From Aeromicrobium fastidiosum (lineage in GTDB: Bacteria; Actinomycetota; Actinomycetes; Propionibacteriales; Nocardioidaceae), in the NCBI RefSeq assembly GCF_017876595.1, contig NZ_JAGIOG010000001.1, forward strand, positions 248,001-312,000: 64,000 nt of DNA. The letters are read 5' to 3'. Shown here in pieces: positions 26,299 through 34,257 of the stretch (its first letter is position 1; each line of letters opens with the position of its first letter). The position numbers and the translations under genes are program-made. The notes below the pieces were generated by a model, which was not told the DNA's origin, made no database searches, and saw only the letters and a list, made by a program, of their open reading frames with translations.

Positions 26299-27278
26299 GC
26301 ACCCCGACGCTCCACGACGACCGCGTCGAGAAGATGCGGATGTCGGTCATGCACCGTGTCGACCTCGACGTCACGCGTCGCGGTCGACGCGCCCGCACCG
26401 CCCTCGGTCTGTCGGTCGCCGGCGTGCTGGTCGTGGGCCTCGGCGGCTACGCCGTCAGCAGCATCGGCGGCACCAGCACGAGCGAGGTCAGCGCCACCTC
26501 CGACCGGTCCGACAGCTCCGCTGGCGGCAAGGCCGCTGCACCGGAGGCACAGCTCGATGCACAGAACGGCGCCGCCAACCTCAAGCAGAGCGAGACCGCT
26601 GCGAAGCAGGAGGCACCCGCCGCAGACCGCCAGGTCATCACGACCGGCTCGGCCAGCGTGACGGTCAGCCGTCCCCGCACGACGGTGCAGCAGCTCAGCA
26701 CGTGGATAGAGTCGATCGGCGGACGGGTCGACGACCGGTCCGAGAGCGGCACGGGCGACGACGCATCCGCGTCCGTCACGGTCCGCGTGCCCAGCACCCG
26801 GGTCACGGCGACACTCGACCGCCTCGCAACGTACGGACGGGTCGACGACGCCTCTCTGCAGAACACCGACGTCACGGCCCAGACCGTCGACCTCGACGCC
26901 CGCGTCGACGCACTGCAGGTCTCGATCGACCGCCTCACCGCGATCCTGGCCGGGGCGACGTCGAGCAAGGACGTCATCGCGGCCGAGCGGGCGCTCACCG
27001 ATCGCCAGGAGCAGCTCGAGAGCCTGCAGGCCCAGCGCAAGGACCTGGCCGACCAGGTCTCGCTGTCGACACTGACCATCACCTTCGCCCAGAAGCCGAC
27101 CGCGAGCTCGGTGGAGCCCGGCGGGTTCGCGGGCGGCCTGCGCGACGGCTGGAACGGGCTGGTGTCGACGGTCAACGCCGTCGTCGAGGTCGCCGGGGTG
27201 CTGCTGCCCTGGGCCCTGGTCGTCGCCGGCGTCCTGCTCGTGGTGCGGCTCGTCACGCGCCGCCGTGGCTCGAGCTGA
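26295..27278 (+). CDS. DUF4349 membrane protein, putative sigma partner
   Basis: The 327-residue product has a short cytoplasmic N-terminus (about 1-35), one transmembrane helix (about 38-58), a Ser/Ala/Gln-rich linker and the DUF4349 extracytoplasmic domain (about 110-270). The domain includes a coiled-coil-like stretch (LQVSIDRLTAIL to QAQRKDLADQV). A second helix lies near the C-terminus (about 295-320) and the tail is basic. The ATG overlaps the sigma gene. The short N-terminal segment is where an anti-sigma contact would lie, though it lacks an obvious zinc HxxxCxxC motif. Confidence 0.82.
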   Translation: MSTPTLHDDRVEKMRMSVMHRVDLDVTRRGRRARTALGLSVAGVLVVGLGGYAVSSIGGTSTSEVSATSDRSDSSAGGKAAAPEAQLDAQNGAANLKQSETAAKQEAPAADRQVITTGSASVTVSRPRTTVQQLSTWIESIGGRVDDRSESGTGDDASASVTVRVPSTRVTATLDRLATYGRVDDASLQNTDVTAQTVDLDARVDALQVSIDRLTAILAGATSSKDVIAAERALTDRQEQLESLQAQRKDLADQVSLSTLTITFAQKPTASSVEPGGFAGGLRDGWNGLVSTVNAVVEVAGVLLPWALVVAGVLLVVRLVTRRRGSS

Positions 27279-27281
27279 ACG

Positions 27282-27776
27282 TCAGGACGGCTCCGGGGCG
27301 CGGCGCTCGAGCAGGATGGTGTCGCGCCACGCGCCGGCGAGCTGCGCGATGCGCTCGCGGCGTCCCACCTCTCTGAACCCCGCCGCGCGGTGGATGGTGA
27401 GGCTGGCCCGGTTCTCCGAGAAGATCGAGGTCTGGAGCGTCCAGAGGCCGCCCTCGTCGGCGGCGGCGACCTGGTGCCGCACGAGGGCTGCACCGATGCC
27501 CCGTCCACCGTGCTGCGCGTCGACGTAGACGGACGTCTCGCCGACCCCTCGATAGCACTCCCGGCGCGAGGTGGGGCTGACCGCTGCCCATCCGGCCACG
27601 GCACCGTCGATCGTGGCGACCCATCTCTGGCCGGGCAGCCACTGGGCGTCCAGGACGGCGGCCGGCGGAACCTCGGTCTCGAAGGTGGCGTTCTTGGTGG
27701 CGATGCCGTCGGCGTAGATGCGGCGCACGTCGTCCCAGTCGGCGGCGGCCAGGGCACGGATCGTCGTGGGCGGCAC
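27282..27776 (-). CDS. arsN1: GNAT acetyltransferase, ArsN1-like (arsinothricin/phosphinothricin N-acetyltransferase family)
   Basis: The 164-residue protein has the acetyl-CoA fold of the phosphinothricin-acetyltransferase group: RRIYADGIATKNATFET, GVGETSVYVDAQHGGRGIGAALVR (acetyl-CoA loop), TLQTSIFSENRASL and GAWRDTILLERR. Proteins of this type in ars clusters acetylate the antibiotic arsinothricin, and related ones acetylate phosphinothricin. The GTG at 27776 begins four bases after the ynfA stop. Placement in an arsR-led arm of an arsenic island supports ArsN1. Substrate is not proven. Confidence 0.82.
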   Translation of the reverse strand: MPPTTIRALAAADWDDVRRIYADGIATKNATFETEVPPAAVLDAQWLPGQRWVATIDGAVAGWAAVSPTSRRECYRGVGETSVYVDAQHGGRGIGAALVRHQVAAADEGGLWTLQTSIFSENRASLTIHRAAGFREVGRRERIAQLAGAWRDTILLERRAPEPS

Positions 27777-27780
27777 GACG

Positions 27781-28116
27781 TCAGGCCGTTCTCGGCGCGT
27801 ACATGATGACCGCGACGCCGATGAGGCAGATGAGGGCACCGGCGATGTCGTACCGGTCTGGGTCGTAGCCGTCGACCACCTTGCCCCAGGCGAGTGATCC
27901 TGCGACGAAGATTCCTCCGTAGGCGGCGAGAATGCGTCCGAAGTTCGCGTCAGGTTGCAAGGTGGCGACGAATCCGTAGATGCCGAGGGCGATGATGCCT
28001 CCGCCGATCCAGAGCCAGCCCCGGTGTTCTCGGACGCCTTGCCAGACGAGCCAGGCGCCGCCGATCTCGGCGAGCGCTGCTGCGATGAAGAGCGCCGTGG
28101 AGCGCAGGATGTCCAT
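27781..28116 (-). CDS. YnfA family small membrane protein (UPF0060)
   Basis: The 111-residue protein has four predicted transmembrane helices and the family patterns [41 protein letters not shown] and [23 protein letters not shown]. YnfA resembles small multidrug resistance transporters and some members export toxic cations or drugs. It lies between arsR and the ArsN1-like gene on the same strand, so it may serve the resistance island. The substrate is unknown. Confidence 0.88.
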   Translation of the reverse strand: MDILRSTALFIAAALAEIGGAWLVWQGVREHRGWLWIGGGIIALGIYGFVATLQPDANFGRILAAYGGIFVAGSLAWGKVVDGYDPDRYDIAGALICLIGVAVIMYAPRTA

Positions 28117-28172
28117 GTGGATGATCCTGTCAGCCGCCGGCGATGTTCCTGATCTGTACCCGGCCCCCAGGC

Positions 28173-28532
28173 CTACTGCGCGGCGGGGGTGCGCAGGATG
28201 TCGGCGAGGTTGTCGAGGGCACCGGGGACGAGGGCGTAGAACGACCAGGTGCCGCGCTTGGAGCGGGTCAGGAGCCCGGCGTCGACCAGGACTTTGAGGT
28301 GGTGCGACACGGTGCCCTGCGAGAGGTTGACCGGCTCGGTGAGGTCGCAGACGCACGCCTCCGCGCCGTCGTGTGCGGCGACCAGCGAGAGGAGGCGCAG
28401 GCGCGTCGGCTCGCCGATGGCCTTGAACTTCAAGGCCAGGTTTGCCGCATCCTGGGCACTCATGGCGTCGCGCACGATGGGGGCGCAACAGAGGTCCGAG
28501 CCGAGGTCGAGGACGGGAAGCACGGTGGTCAT
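28173..28532 (-). CDS. arsR: ArsR family metalloregulator
   Basis: The 119-residue winged-helix repressor shows [18 protein letters not shown], a recognition helix region [29 protein letters not shown], and the metal-sensing pair CVCDL preceding it. An additional N-terminal Cys pair (DLCCAP) could join the arsenite site. The ATG at 28532 is preferred; ATG 28550 would add six residues and sit against the operator. Arsenite binding should release it from the two operator copies between it and acr3. Confidence 0.93.
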   Translation of the reverse strand: MTTVLPVLDLGSDLCCAPIVRDAMSAQDAANLALKFKAIGEPTRLRLLSLVAAHDGAEACVCDLTEPVNLSQGTVSHHLKVLVDAGLLTRSKRGTWSFYALVPGALDNLADILRTPAAQ

Positions 28533-28551
28533 GCACTCATCATGCCCCATT

Positions 28552-28604
28552 CATTGACATTCGTCGATGCATTGCTACGGTTGCTCCATCGACGACCGTC
28601 GATG
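28552..28604. promoter_or_regulatory. divergent ars promoter region with two ArsR operator copies
   Basis: Copy 1 is CATTGAC-ATTC-GTCGATG (28552-28569). Copy 2 is CATCGAC-GACC-GTCGATG (28587-28604). The arms are identical save one base, and centres lie 35 bp apart. On the plus strand TTGACA (28554-28559) and TACGGT (28576-28581), 16 bases apart, form the acr3 promoter between and within the operators. The same region must drive arsR on the other strand. Confidence 0.72.
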
Positions 28605-28641
28605 AATGTGAACGCGTGGTGACCACGCACCGAGGAGCCCT

Positions 28642-29739
28642 GTGAGCGACACCCTGGACGCGACCGCCGACGGCGGGGCAGACGAGGCCGTCGTCGCCCG
28701 TTTGTCACGTCTCGACCGCTTCCTGCCGGTCTGGATCGTGGTCGCCATGATCGCCGGCCTGGTCCTGGGCCGCACGTGGTCCGACCTGACCGACGCCCTC
28801 GACTCGTTCACCGTCGGGTCCGTCTCCGTGCCGATCGCCATCGGCCTGCTCGTGATGATGTACCCCGTCCTGGCGAAGGTCCGCTACAGCGAGACCGCCC
28901 GTGTCACCGGCGACCGACGTCTCCTCGGTGCCTCCTTGGTCATGAACTGGCTCATCGGCCCCGCGCTGATGTTCGCGCTGGCCTGGCTGCTGCTGCCCGA
29001 CCTTCCCGAGTACCGCACCGGCCTGATCATCGTCGGCCTCGCCCGGTGCATCGCCATGGTGCTGATCTGGAACGATCTCGCCTGCGGCGACCGCGAGGCC
29101 GCCGCCGTGCTGGTGGCGATCAACTCGGTCTTCCAGGTCTTCGCGTTCGCCGCGCTGGGCTGGTTCTACCTCCAGACACTCCCCGGCTGGCTCGGCCTGT
29201 CGACCACGAGCGCGGACTTCTCGGTGTGGGCGATCACCGCCAGCGTCCTGGTGTTCCTCGGCGTCCCCCTGGTCGCCGGGTTCGCCACCCGCCAGATCGG
29301 CGAGCGCACCAAGGGCCGCGACTGGTACGAGAGCGTCTTCCTCCCCCGCCTCGGCCCGTGGGCCCTGTACGGGCTGCTGTTCACGATCGTGCTGCTGTTC
29401 GCCCTCCAGGGCGACGCCATCACGAGCAACCCCTGGGACGTCGTGCGCATCGCCGTCCCGCTGCTGGCCTACTTCGCGATCACCTTCACCCTCGGCATGG
29501 TCATGGGCCACGGGCTCGGCCTCGGGTACGCCAAGAGCGCCACCCTCGCGTTCACTGCCGCAGGCAACAACTTCGAGCTGGCCATCGCCGTGGCGATCGG
29601 CACCTTCGGCATCACCTCCGGCCAGGCGCTGGCCGGTGTCGTCGGCCCGCTCATCGAGGTCCCCGTGCTGGTCGGCCTCGTCTACGTGTCCCTGTGGGCG
29701 CGCAGATTCTTCCCCGCCTCCGAAGGAGTCATCTCGTGA
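28642..29739 (+). CDS. acr3: arsenite efflux transporter, ACR3 family
   Basis: This 365-residue permease with about ten helices exports arsenite. Family landmarks are LVMMYPVLAKVRY, MNWLIGPALMFALAW, GLARCIAMVLIWNDLACGD with the conserved cysteine, and FTAAGNNFELAIAVAIGTFG. The GTG at 28642 follows CGAGGAGC. The stop overlaps the arsC start (GTGA). It is controlled by the arsR operators upstream. Confidence 0.96.
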   Translation: MSDTLDATADGGADEAVVARLSRLDRFLPVWIVVAMIAGLVLGRTWSDLTDALDSFTVGSVSVPIAIGLLVMMYPVLAKVRYSETARVTGDRRLLGASLVMNWLIGPALMFALAWLLLPDLPEYRTGLIIVGLARCIAMVLIWNDLACGDREAAAVLVAINSVFQVFAFAALGWFYLQTLPGWLGLSTTSADFSVWAITASVLVFLGVPLVAGFATRQIGERTKGRDWYESVFLPRLGPWALYGLLFTIVLLFALQGDAITSNPWDVVRIAVPLLAYFAITFTLGMVMGHGLGLGYAKSATLAFTAAGNNFELAIAVAIGTFGITSGQALAGVVGPLIEVPVLVGLVYVSLWARRFFPASEGVIS

Positions 29740-30152
29740 CCAAGCCCACCGTCCTGTTCGTGTGCGTCCACAACGCCGGCCGCTCCCAGATGGCCGCCGG
29801 GTTCCTGCGGGAGCTGTCCGGCGGGACCATCGACGTCCTCTCGGCCGGGTCGATGCCCGGCCACCAGATCAACCCCGTCGCGGTCAAGGCGATGGACGAG
29901 GTCGGCATCGACATCGCGGGCGAGCAGCCCAAGAAGCTGTCCACCGAGGCCGTGCAGGCGTCCGACGTCGTCATCACGATGGGCTGTGGCGACGAGTGCC
30001 CGTACTTTCCCGGCAAGCGCTACGAGGACTGGGACCTGACCGACCCGGCAGGGCAGGGCATCGAGACCGTCCGCGAGGTGCGCGACGAGATTCGCACCCG
30101 CATCGAGGACCTCGTTGCATCCCTGTCCCCCGCCGCCGCGACCGAGGGCTGA
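29736..30152 (+). CDS. arsC: arsenate reductase, low-molecular-weight phosphatase type
   Basis: It reduces arsenate to arsenite for export by ACR3. The 138-residue protein has the P-loop CVHNAGRSQ with nucleophile C10 and R16. A cysteine pair C84/C88 (TMGCGDECPYFPG) and the ending EVRDEIRTRIEDLV follow. This is the actinobacterial ArsC type, where mycothiol/mycoredoxin or thioredoxin supplies electrons; which one cannot be told here. The GTG overlaps the acr3 stop by four bases. Confidence 0.94.
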   Translation: MTKPTVLFVCVHNAGRSQMAAGFLRELSGGTIDVLSAGSMPGHQINPVAVKAMDEVGIDIAGEQPKKLSTEAVQASDVVITMGCGDECPYFPGKRYEDWDLTDPAGQGIETVREVRDEIRTRIEDLVASLSPAAATEG

Positions 30153-30160
30153 GACCCGCC

Positions 30161-31483
30161 ATGACTGACACGACCGAGCTGCCCGTGGTGGTCATCGGGG
30201 CCGGACCGTCGGGCCTGGCTGCTGCCGCGAACCTGCACCGGCGGGGCATCCCGGCTCTCGTCCTCGAGGCCGGGGACGTAGCCGGTGCGGCCGTCCGCGA
30301 GTGGGCGCACATCCGCCTGTTCTCGCCCTGGTCGGAGCTGGTCGACCCCGAAGCAGCGAAGGTGCTCGCCGACGCCGGCTGGGAGGTGCCCAACCCGAAG
30401 CGCTACCCCACCGGCGGCAACTGGGCCGCCGACTACCTCCAGCCGCTGGCCGACGCCCTCGGCACCGTGAGGTTCGGCCACACCGTCACCGGCGTCGCGA
30501 AGTGCGGACGAGACCTCGTGGTCGACTCCGGCCGCGAGGACGCGGCCTTCACGCTTCACGTCACCTCCGCCGAGGGCGACCGGCACATCGCCGCCCGCGC
30601 CGTCATCGACGCATCCGGAACCTGGTCAGGACCCAATCCCCTCGGCGGCGACGGCCTCCCCGCGGCCGGCGAGAACGCGCACGCCGACCGGATCGTCCAC
30701 CGCGTGCCCGACCTGACCGACGCGGCGACCGCTGCTCGCTATGCAGGCAAGCACGTCGCGATCGCCGGCACCGGAGCATCCGCCAAGACCGCGCTCATCA
30801 CGTTCACGAACCTGGCGCGGGAGCACCGCGGCACCCGGATCAGTTGGCTCGTGCGTCGACCCACCATCGGGACGGCATTCGGTGGCGGCCAGGACGACGA
30901 GCTGTCCGAGCGAGGCGCTCTGGGCGACCATGCCAAGGCCGCGGTCACCGGCGGTCCGACCACGACGTTCACAGGATTCCGGACCGCCGGGATCGAAGCG
31001 CACGGCGAGAATCGCCTGCGACTGACGTCCTTCGACGGGCAGACGCTCGACGACGTGGACGAGGTCGTGGTGCTGACCGGCTTCCGCCCCGACCTCGGAT
31101 TCCTGTCCGAGGTGCGCCTCGACCTCGACCCTGTCCTGCAGGCCCCGCGCACGCTGGCACCCCTGATCGACCCGAACGTGCACTCCTGCGGGACGGTCTA
31201 CCCACACGGTGCCGCCGAGCTCGCCCAGCCCGAGCACGGCTTCTACCTGGTCGGGATGAAGAGCTACGGCCGCGCCACGTCGTTCCTCGCACTCACCGGT
31301 TTCGAGCAGGTGCGCTCCGTCGTCGCCGAGATCGCCGGCGACCACGCAGCAGCCGCACGCGTCGACCTCGCACTGCCCGAGTCGGGGGTCTGTGGCGGCT
31401 CAGGGGACTTCGACGAGCCCGAGGCCGCTGCCGGCGGCTGCTGCGGTCCGGCCGATCAGACGGCGGTCATCCCGGTGCCGTGA
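30161..31483 (+). CDS. FAD-dependent oxidoreductase of the arsenic island, cysteine-rich tail
   Basis: The 440-residue flavoprotein has an N-terminal FAD site VVIGAGPSGLAAAANL (8-23), a second nucleotide site VAIAGTGASAKTAL near the middle, and a C-terminal FAD-contact region (FYLVGMKSYGRATSFLALTG). The last about 30 residues carry VCGGSG and GGCCGP, an unusual thiol-rich tail that could bind arsenite. It lies eight bases after arsC and probably belongs to the operon. ArsO-type or thiol-arsenical oxidoreductase roles have been suggested for ars-linked flavoproteins. The reaction here is unknown. Confidence 0.8.
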   Translation: MTDTTELPVVVIGAGPSGLAAAANLHRRGIPALVLEAGDVAGAAVREWAHIRLFSPWSELVDPEAAKVLADAGWEVPNPKRYPTGGNWAADYLQPLADALGTVRFGHTVTGVAKCGRDLVVDSGREDAAFTLHVTSAEGDRHIAARAVIDASGTWSGPNPLGGDGLPAAGENAHADRIVHRVPDLTDAATAARYAGKHVAIAGTGASAKTALITFTNLAREHRGTRISWLVRRPTIGTAFGGGQDDELSERGALGDHAKAAVTGGPTTTFTGFRTAGIEAHGENRLRLTSFDGQTLDDVDEVVVLTGFRPDLGFLSEVRLDLDPVLQAPRTLAPLIDPNVHSCGTVYPHGAAELAQPEHGFYLVGMKSYGRATSFLALTGFEQVRSVVAEIAGDHAAAARVDLALPESGVCGGSGDFDEPEAAAGGCCGPADQTAVIPVP

Positions 31484-31576
31484 CGCCAGGACCTGGACAT
31501 GGCCCGGAGACGAGACGACGCCCAGGCCATCTCTGACCTGAGCGTCGATCCTCACCGCTGTCGCGGCTACATCTGC

Positions 31577-31652
31577 TGGTGGAGCATAGGAGATTCGAAC
31601 TCCTGACCTCTTCGATGCGAACGAAGCGCGCTACCAACTGCGCCAATGCCCC
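31577..31652 (-). tRNA. tRNA-Ala (anticodon CGC)
   Basis: The minus strand folds as a cloverleaf: acceptor GGGGCAT pairing with ATGCTCC, D arm GCGCAGTTGGTAGCGC, anticodon stem CTTCG/CGAAG with loop TTCGCAT, and T arm AGGAGTTCGAATCTCCT. A 3' CCA is encoded (31577-31579). The G3-U70 wobble pair, the alanine identity element, is present. Confidence 0.97.
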
Positions 31653-31704
31653 AGGTGCCCTCGCGAACGAGCGCTCCGCAACTTTATCAGGCGGCCGACT
31701 CGGC

Positions 31705-32613
31705 TCAGTCGCCGACTGCGCGGCGGTGCTCGGTCGCGTCGCCCGACCGCTGCGGCAGCTCGACGTCCTCGCCCTCGATGTGCCCCGACGTCCAGGTGTG
31801 GGGCTGCGAGAAGTCGATCGTGCGCACGGTGCGGCCGGCGCGCGGCTTGGTGACGTAGGTGGGCAGCGTGACCGGGAGCGGGTCCCACAGCGCCTCGCCT
31901 GCCGTCGACACCGACGGGACGGCGATGACGATCTTGTCGTCGAGCGCATCGGCCTCGAGCGGAACGTCTTCCATCTCGTGCTTGCGGCCCGGGTCGATGT
32001 CCTCGAACTGCCCGGACACGATGACGGTGTCCTCCTCCACCGCGGCCGACGAGCCGGCTGTGCGCTGGGTCTTGGGCCGCGCAACGACGGCCGTGGCCTT
32101 CGCGAGGTCGATCTTGGGCAGCCGGCCGTGCGGCAGGCGCAGGCGGCGGCCCTTCGCGGACGACGGACGCTGACGGGCCAGGCCTCGCTCGCTGCGCACC
32201 TGCACCCGGCACGCCACGAGCCACGCGACCACCAGTGCGACGGGCGCCGCGAGCCAGACCGGCGAGATGACGCCGAAGCCGGCGACCCCGCCGACGACGG
32301 CCGTGACGAGTAGCAGGGACAGCAACGTGCGGCGACGGCGCTTGGCGGCCAGGCGTGAGGCCGGACGATCGGCGGTGCGCGCCGGACGCGACGTGGCACG
32401 AGGCGCAGCGGTCGTCTTCGTGGGAGCGGGGGCCGTCTCGGCCACCTCGACCTGCGGGCGGGCCGGCCGGCGGATGACCCGGCTGAGCGATCCGGTGGTC
32501 TCGACCGAGGCATTCTTGCTGGCCTCGTCGTAGCGGCGCAGGGCGAGCGGAATGAAGTACGCCGCCCACACGACCACGACGAACGCGATGATCAGACCAC
32601 TACTGGAACCCAC
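31705..32613 (-). CDS. sepX: divisome-associated membrane protein, SepX/GlpR-like
   Basis: The 302-residue protein starts SSSGLIIAFVVVVWAAYFIPL (3-22), an N-terminal helix typical of the actinobacterial SepX/GlpR group, followed by RRYDEASKN. A linker with many Ala/Thr/Arg, two adjacent helices (about 100-145) and a soluble C-terminal region follow. Streptomyces SepX supports cell division and membrane integrity; M. tuberculosis has a counterpart beside rimJ. The GTG at 32613 has TACGGT seven bases upstream, so the mRNA may be leaderless. Assignment rests on N-terminus and neighbourhood. Confidence 0.72.
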   Translation of the reverse strand: MGSSSGLIIAFVVVVWAAYFIPLALRRYDEASKNASVETTGSLSRVIRRPARPQVEVAETAPAPTKTTAAPRATSRPARTADRPASRLAAKRRRRTLLSLLLVTAVVGGVAGFGVISPVWLAAPVALVVAWLVACRVQVRSERGLARQRPSSAKGRRLRLPHGRLPKIDLAKATAVVARPKTQRTAGSSAAVEEDTVIVSGQFEDIDPGRKHEMEDVPLEADALDDKIVIAVPSVSTAGEALWDPLPVTLPTYVTKPRAGRTVRTIDFSQPHTWTSGHIEGEDVELPQRSGDATEHRRAVGD

Positions 32614-32696
32614 GATCAAAACCGTAGGGCGTCCGGATGCACGAACCGCGCACGCGCGGCCGTGTGTCGCCTGAGAACTTGCGTGACGGGTGGGAC

Positions 32697-33287
32697 TCAG
32701 CCGTGGTCGAGCCGGGCGAGCAGCCCGTCCGGCACGTCCTCGGCCAGCACCTGGAAGACCCGGTGGTCCTGCCACGTCCCCGCGATGTGCAGGAACCCCT
32801 TGGCGAGCCCCACCTCGCTGAACCCGAGCTTGGCGACGACTCGCAGGCTCGCGGCGTTCTCGGGACGGATCGCGATCTCGATGCGGTGCAGGCCCACCGT
32901 CGTGAGCAGGTGGTCGCACACCAGCGCGACCGCGGTGGGGGTGACGCCGCGCCCCGCATGGGTCTGCGAGACCCAGTAGCCGAGATTGGCCCACCGGGCC
33001 GATCCCCAGGTGATGCCGTTGACGGTCAGCATGCCGACCACCTCGTCGTCCCACGTGACCGCGAACGGCATGGTCTGGCCGAGGCGTGCGCGCCGCCGCA
33101 GCGTCCCGATCATGCCGACGTACGAGGTCGCGGCCTGACCGGCCTCGCGCGGGAGCGTCGCCTCCCACGGTCCGAGCCATGCCGCGTTGTCGGCGCGCAG
33201 CCGAGCCCACGTGCGGGCGTCACGCCGCCGCAGCGGACGCACCCCGATCGACCCGTGCCGGAGGGTGACCGGCCAGCCGGGGCTCAC
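32697..33287 (-). CDS. rimJ: GNAT acetyltransferase, RimJ/RimL-like
   Basis: The 196-residue protein has a GNAT fold with VTLRHGSIGVRPLRRRDA, GYWVSQTHAGRGVTPTAVAL (acetyl-CoA loop), GLHRIEIAIRPENAASLRV and LGFSEVGLAKGFL. RimJ-like enzymes acetylate protein N-termini; the substrate here is unknown. The GTG start overlaps the mog stop by four bases. The moeA-rimJ-sepX order is kept in mycobacteria. Confidence 0.85.
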   Translation of the reverse strand: MSPGWPVTLRHGSIGVRPLRRRDARTWARLRADNAAWLGPWEATLPREAGQAATSYVGMIGTLRRRARLGQTMPFAVTWDDEVVGMLTVNGITWGSARWANLGYWVSQTHAGRGVTPTAVALVCDHLLTTVGLHRIEIAIRPENAASLRVVAKLGFSEVGLAKGFLHIAGTWQDHRVFQVLAEDVPDGLLARLDHG

Positions 33288-33787
33288 GACGCCGAGCTCG
33301 GGTGGTCGCCACCACGCAGCTGGTCGACGGCGTGGGGCAGGACGTCGGCCAGCACTCCCAGCCCGTCCTTGACCCCGCCACGCGAGCCGGGCAGGTTGAC
33401 CACGAGCGTCGTGCCGGCCACGCCGGCGAGCCCGCGTGACAGCACGGCCGTGCGGACGCCGTTGGCGACTCCTGCGGCCCGCAGCGCCTCGGCGACCCCG
33501 GGCAGCTCACGGTCAAGGTGCGGCCGGGTGGCCTCGGGCGTGCGGTCGGTCGGGTTGATGCCCGTGCCGCCGGTGGTCAGCACGGCGGCGACGCCGTCGG
33601 ACAGCGCCTCGCCGATCGCGACGCCCACGGGGTCGCCGTCGTGCACGACGACGGCGTCGTCCACCTCGAAGCCCCAGGACCGCAGCGCGTCGACGATCAA
33701 CGGGCCGGTCTCGTCGGCGTACACGCCGTCGGCGGCACGGTTGGACGCCACGATGACCGCGGCACGCAAGGACGTGGACGTGTCCAT
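33284..33787 (-). CDS. mog: molybdopterin adenylyltransferase (MogA/MoaB family)
   Basis: It adenylates molybdopterin before molybdate insertion. The 167-residue protein has the MoCF-binding fold with VIVASNRAADGVYADETGP, VLTTGGTGINPTDRTPEA and VVNLPGSRGGVKDGLGVL. The ATG shares one base with the moaC stop (TGATG). It works with MoeA, encoded in the same operon. Confidence 0.92.
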   Translation of the reverse strand: MDTSTSLRAAVIVASNRAADGVYADETGPLIVDALRSWGFEVDDAVVVHDGDPVGVAIGEALSDGVAAVLTTGGTGINPTDRTPEATRPHLDRELPGVAEALRAAGVANGVRTAVLSRGLAGVAGTTLVVNLPGSRGGVKDGLGVLADVLPHAVDQLRGGDHPSSAS

Positions 33788-34257
33788 CAGCGGTGCCAGT
33801 CGCCGCTCTTGCCGCCCGACTTGGCGACGACCTCGATGTCGGTGATGCGGGCCAGCTTGTCGACCGCCTTGACCATGTCGACGACCGTGAGGGCCGCGAC
33901 GCTGACGGCGGTCAACGCCTCCATCTCGACCCCGGTGCGATCGGCCGTGCGCACCGTCGCCTCGATCGCGACGGCGTCGTCGGCGACGACCAGGTCGACC
34001 TCGACGCCACCGATCGCCAGCGGGTGGCACAACGGGATCAGGTCGGGGGTGCGCTTGGTGGCCATGATGCCGGCGATGCGGGCGACCGCGATGGCATCGC
34101 CCTTCGGGACGCCCTCACCGCGCAGCAGGGCGATGACCTCGGCGCTGACCTCGACCCGTCCGCGGGCCGTCGCGGTGCGCGCGGTGACGGTCTTGGCCGT
34201 GACGTCGACCATGCGGGCCGCGCCCGTCTCGTCGACGTGGGTGAGACGGTCGGCCAC
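33787..34257 (-). CDS. moaC: cyclic pyranopterin monophosphate synthase MoaC
   Basis: MoaC acts with MoaA in the first step from GTP towards molybdenum cofactor. The 156-residue product carries [44 protein letters not shown] and [20 protein letters not shown] with KSGGKSGDW at the end. The GTG shares one base with the moeA stop. MoaA, MoaE and MoaD are not in the window. Confidence 0.96.
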   Translation of the reverse strand: MADRLTHVDETGAARMVDVTAKTVTARTATARGRVEVSAEVIALLRGEGVPKGDAIAVARIAGIMATKRTPDLIPLCHPLAIGGVEVDLVVADDAVAIEATVRTADRTGVEMEALTAVSVAALTVVDMVKAVDKLARITDIEVVAKSGGKSGDWHR

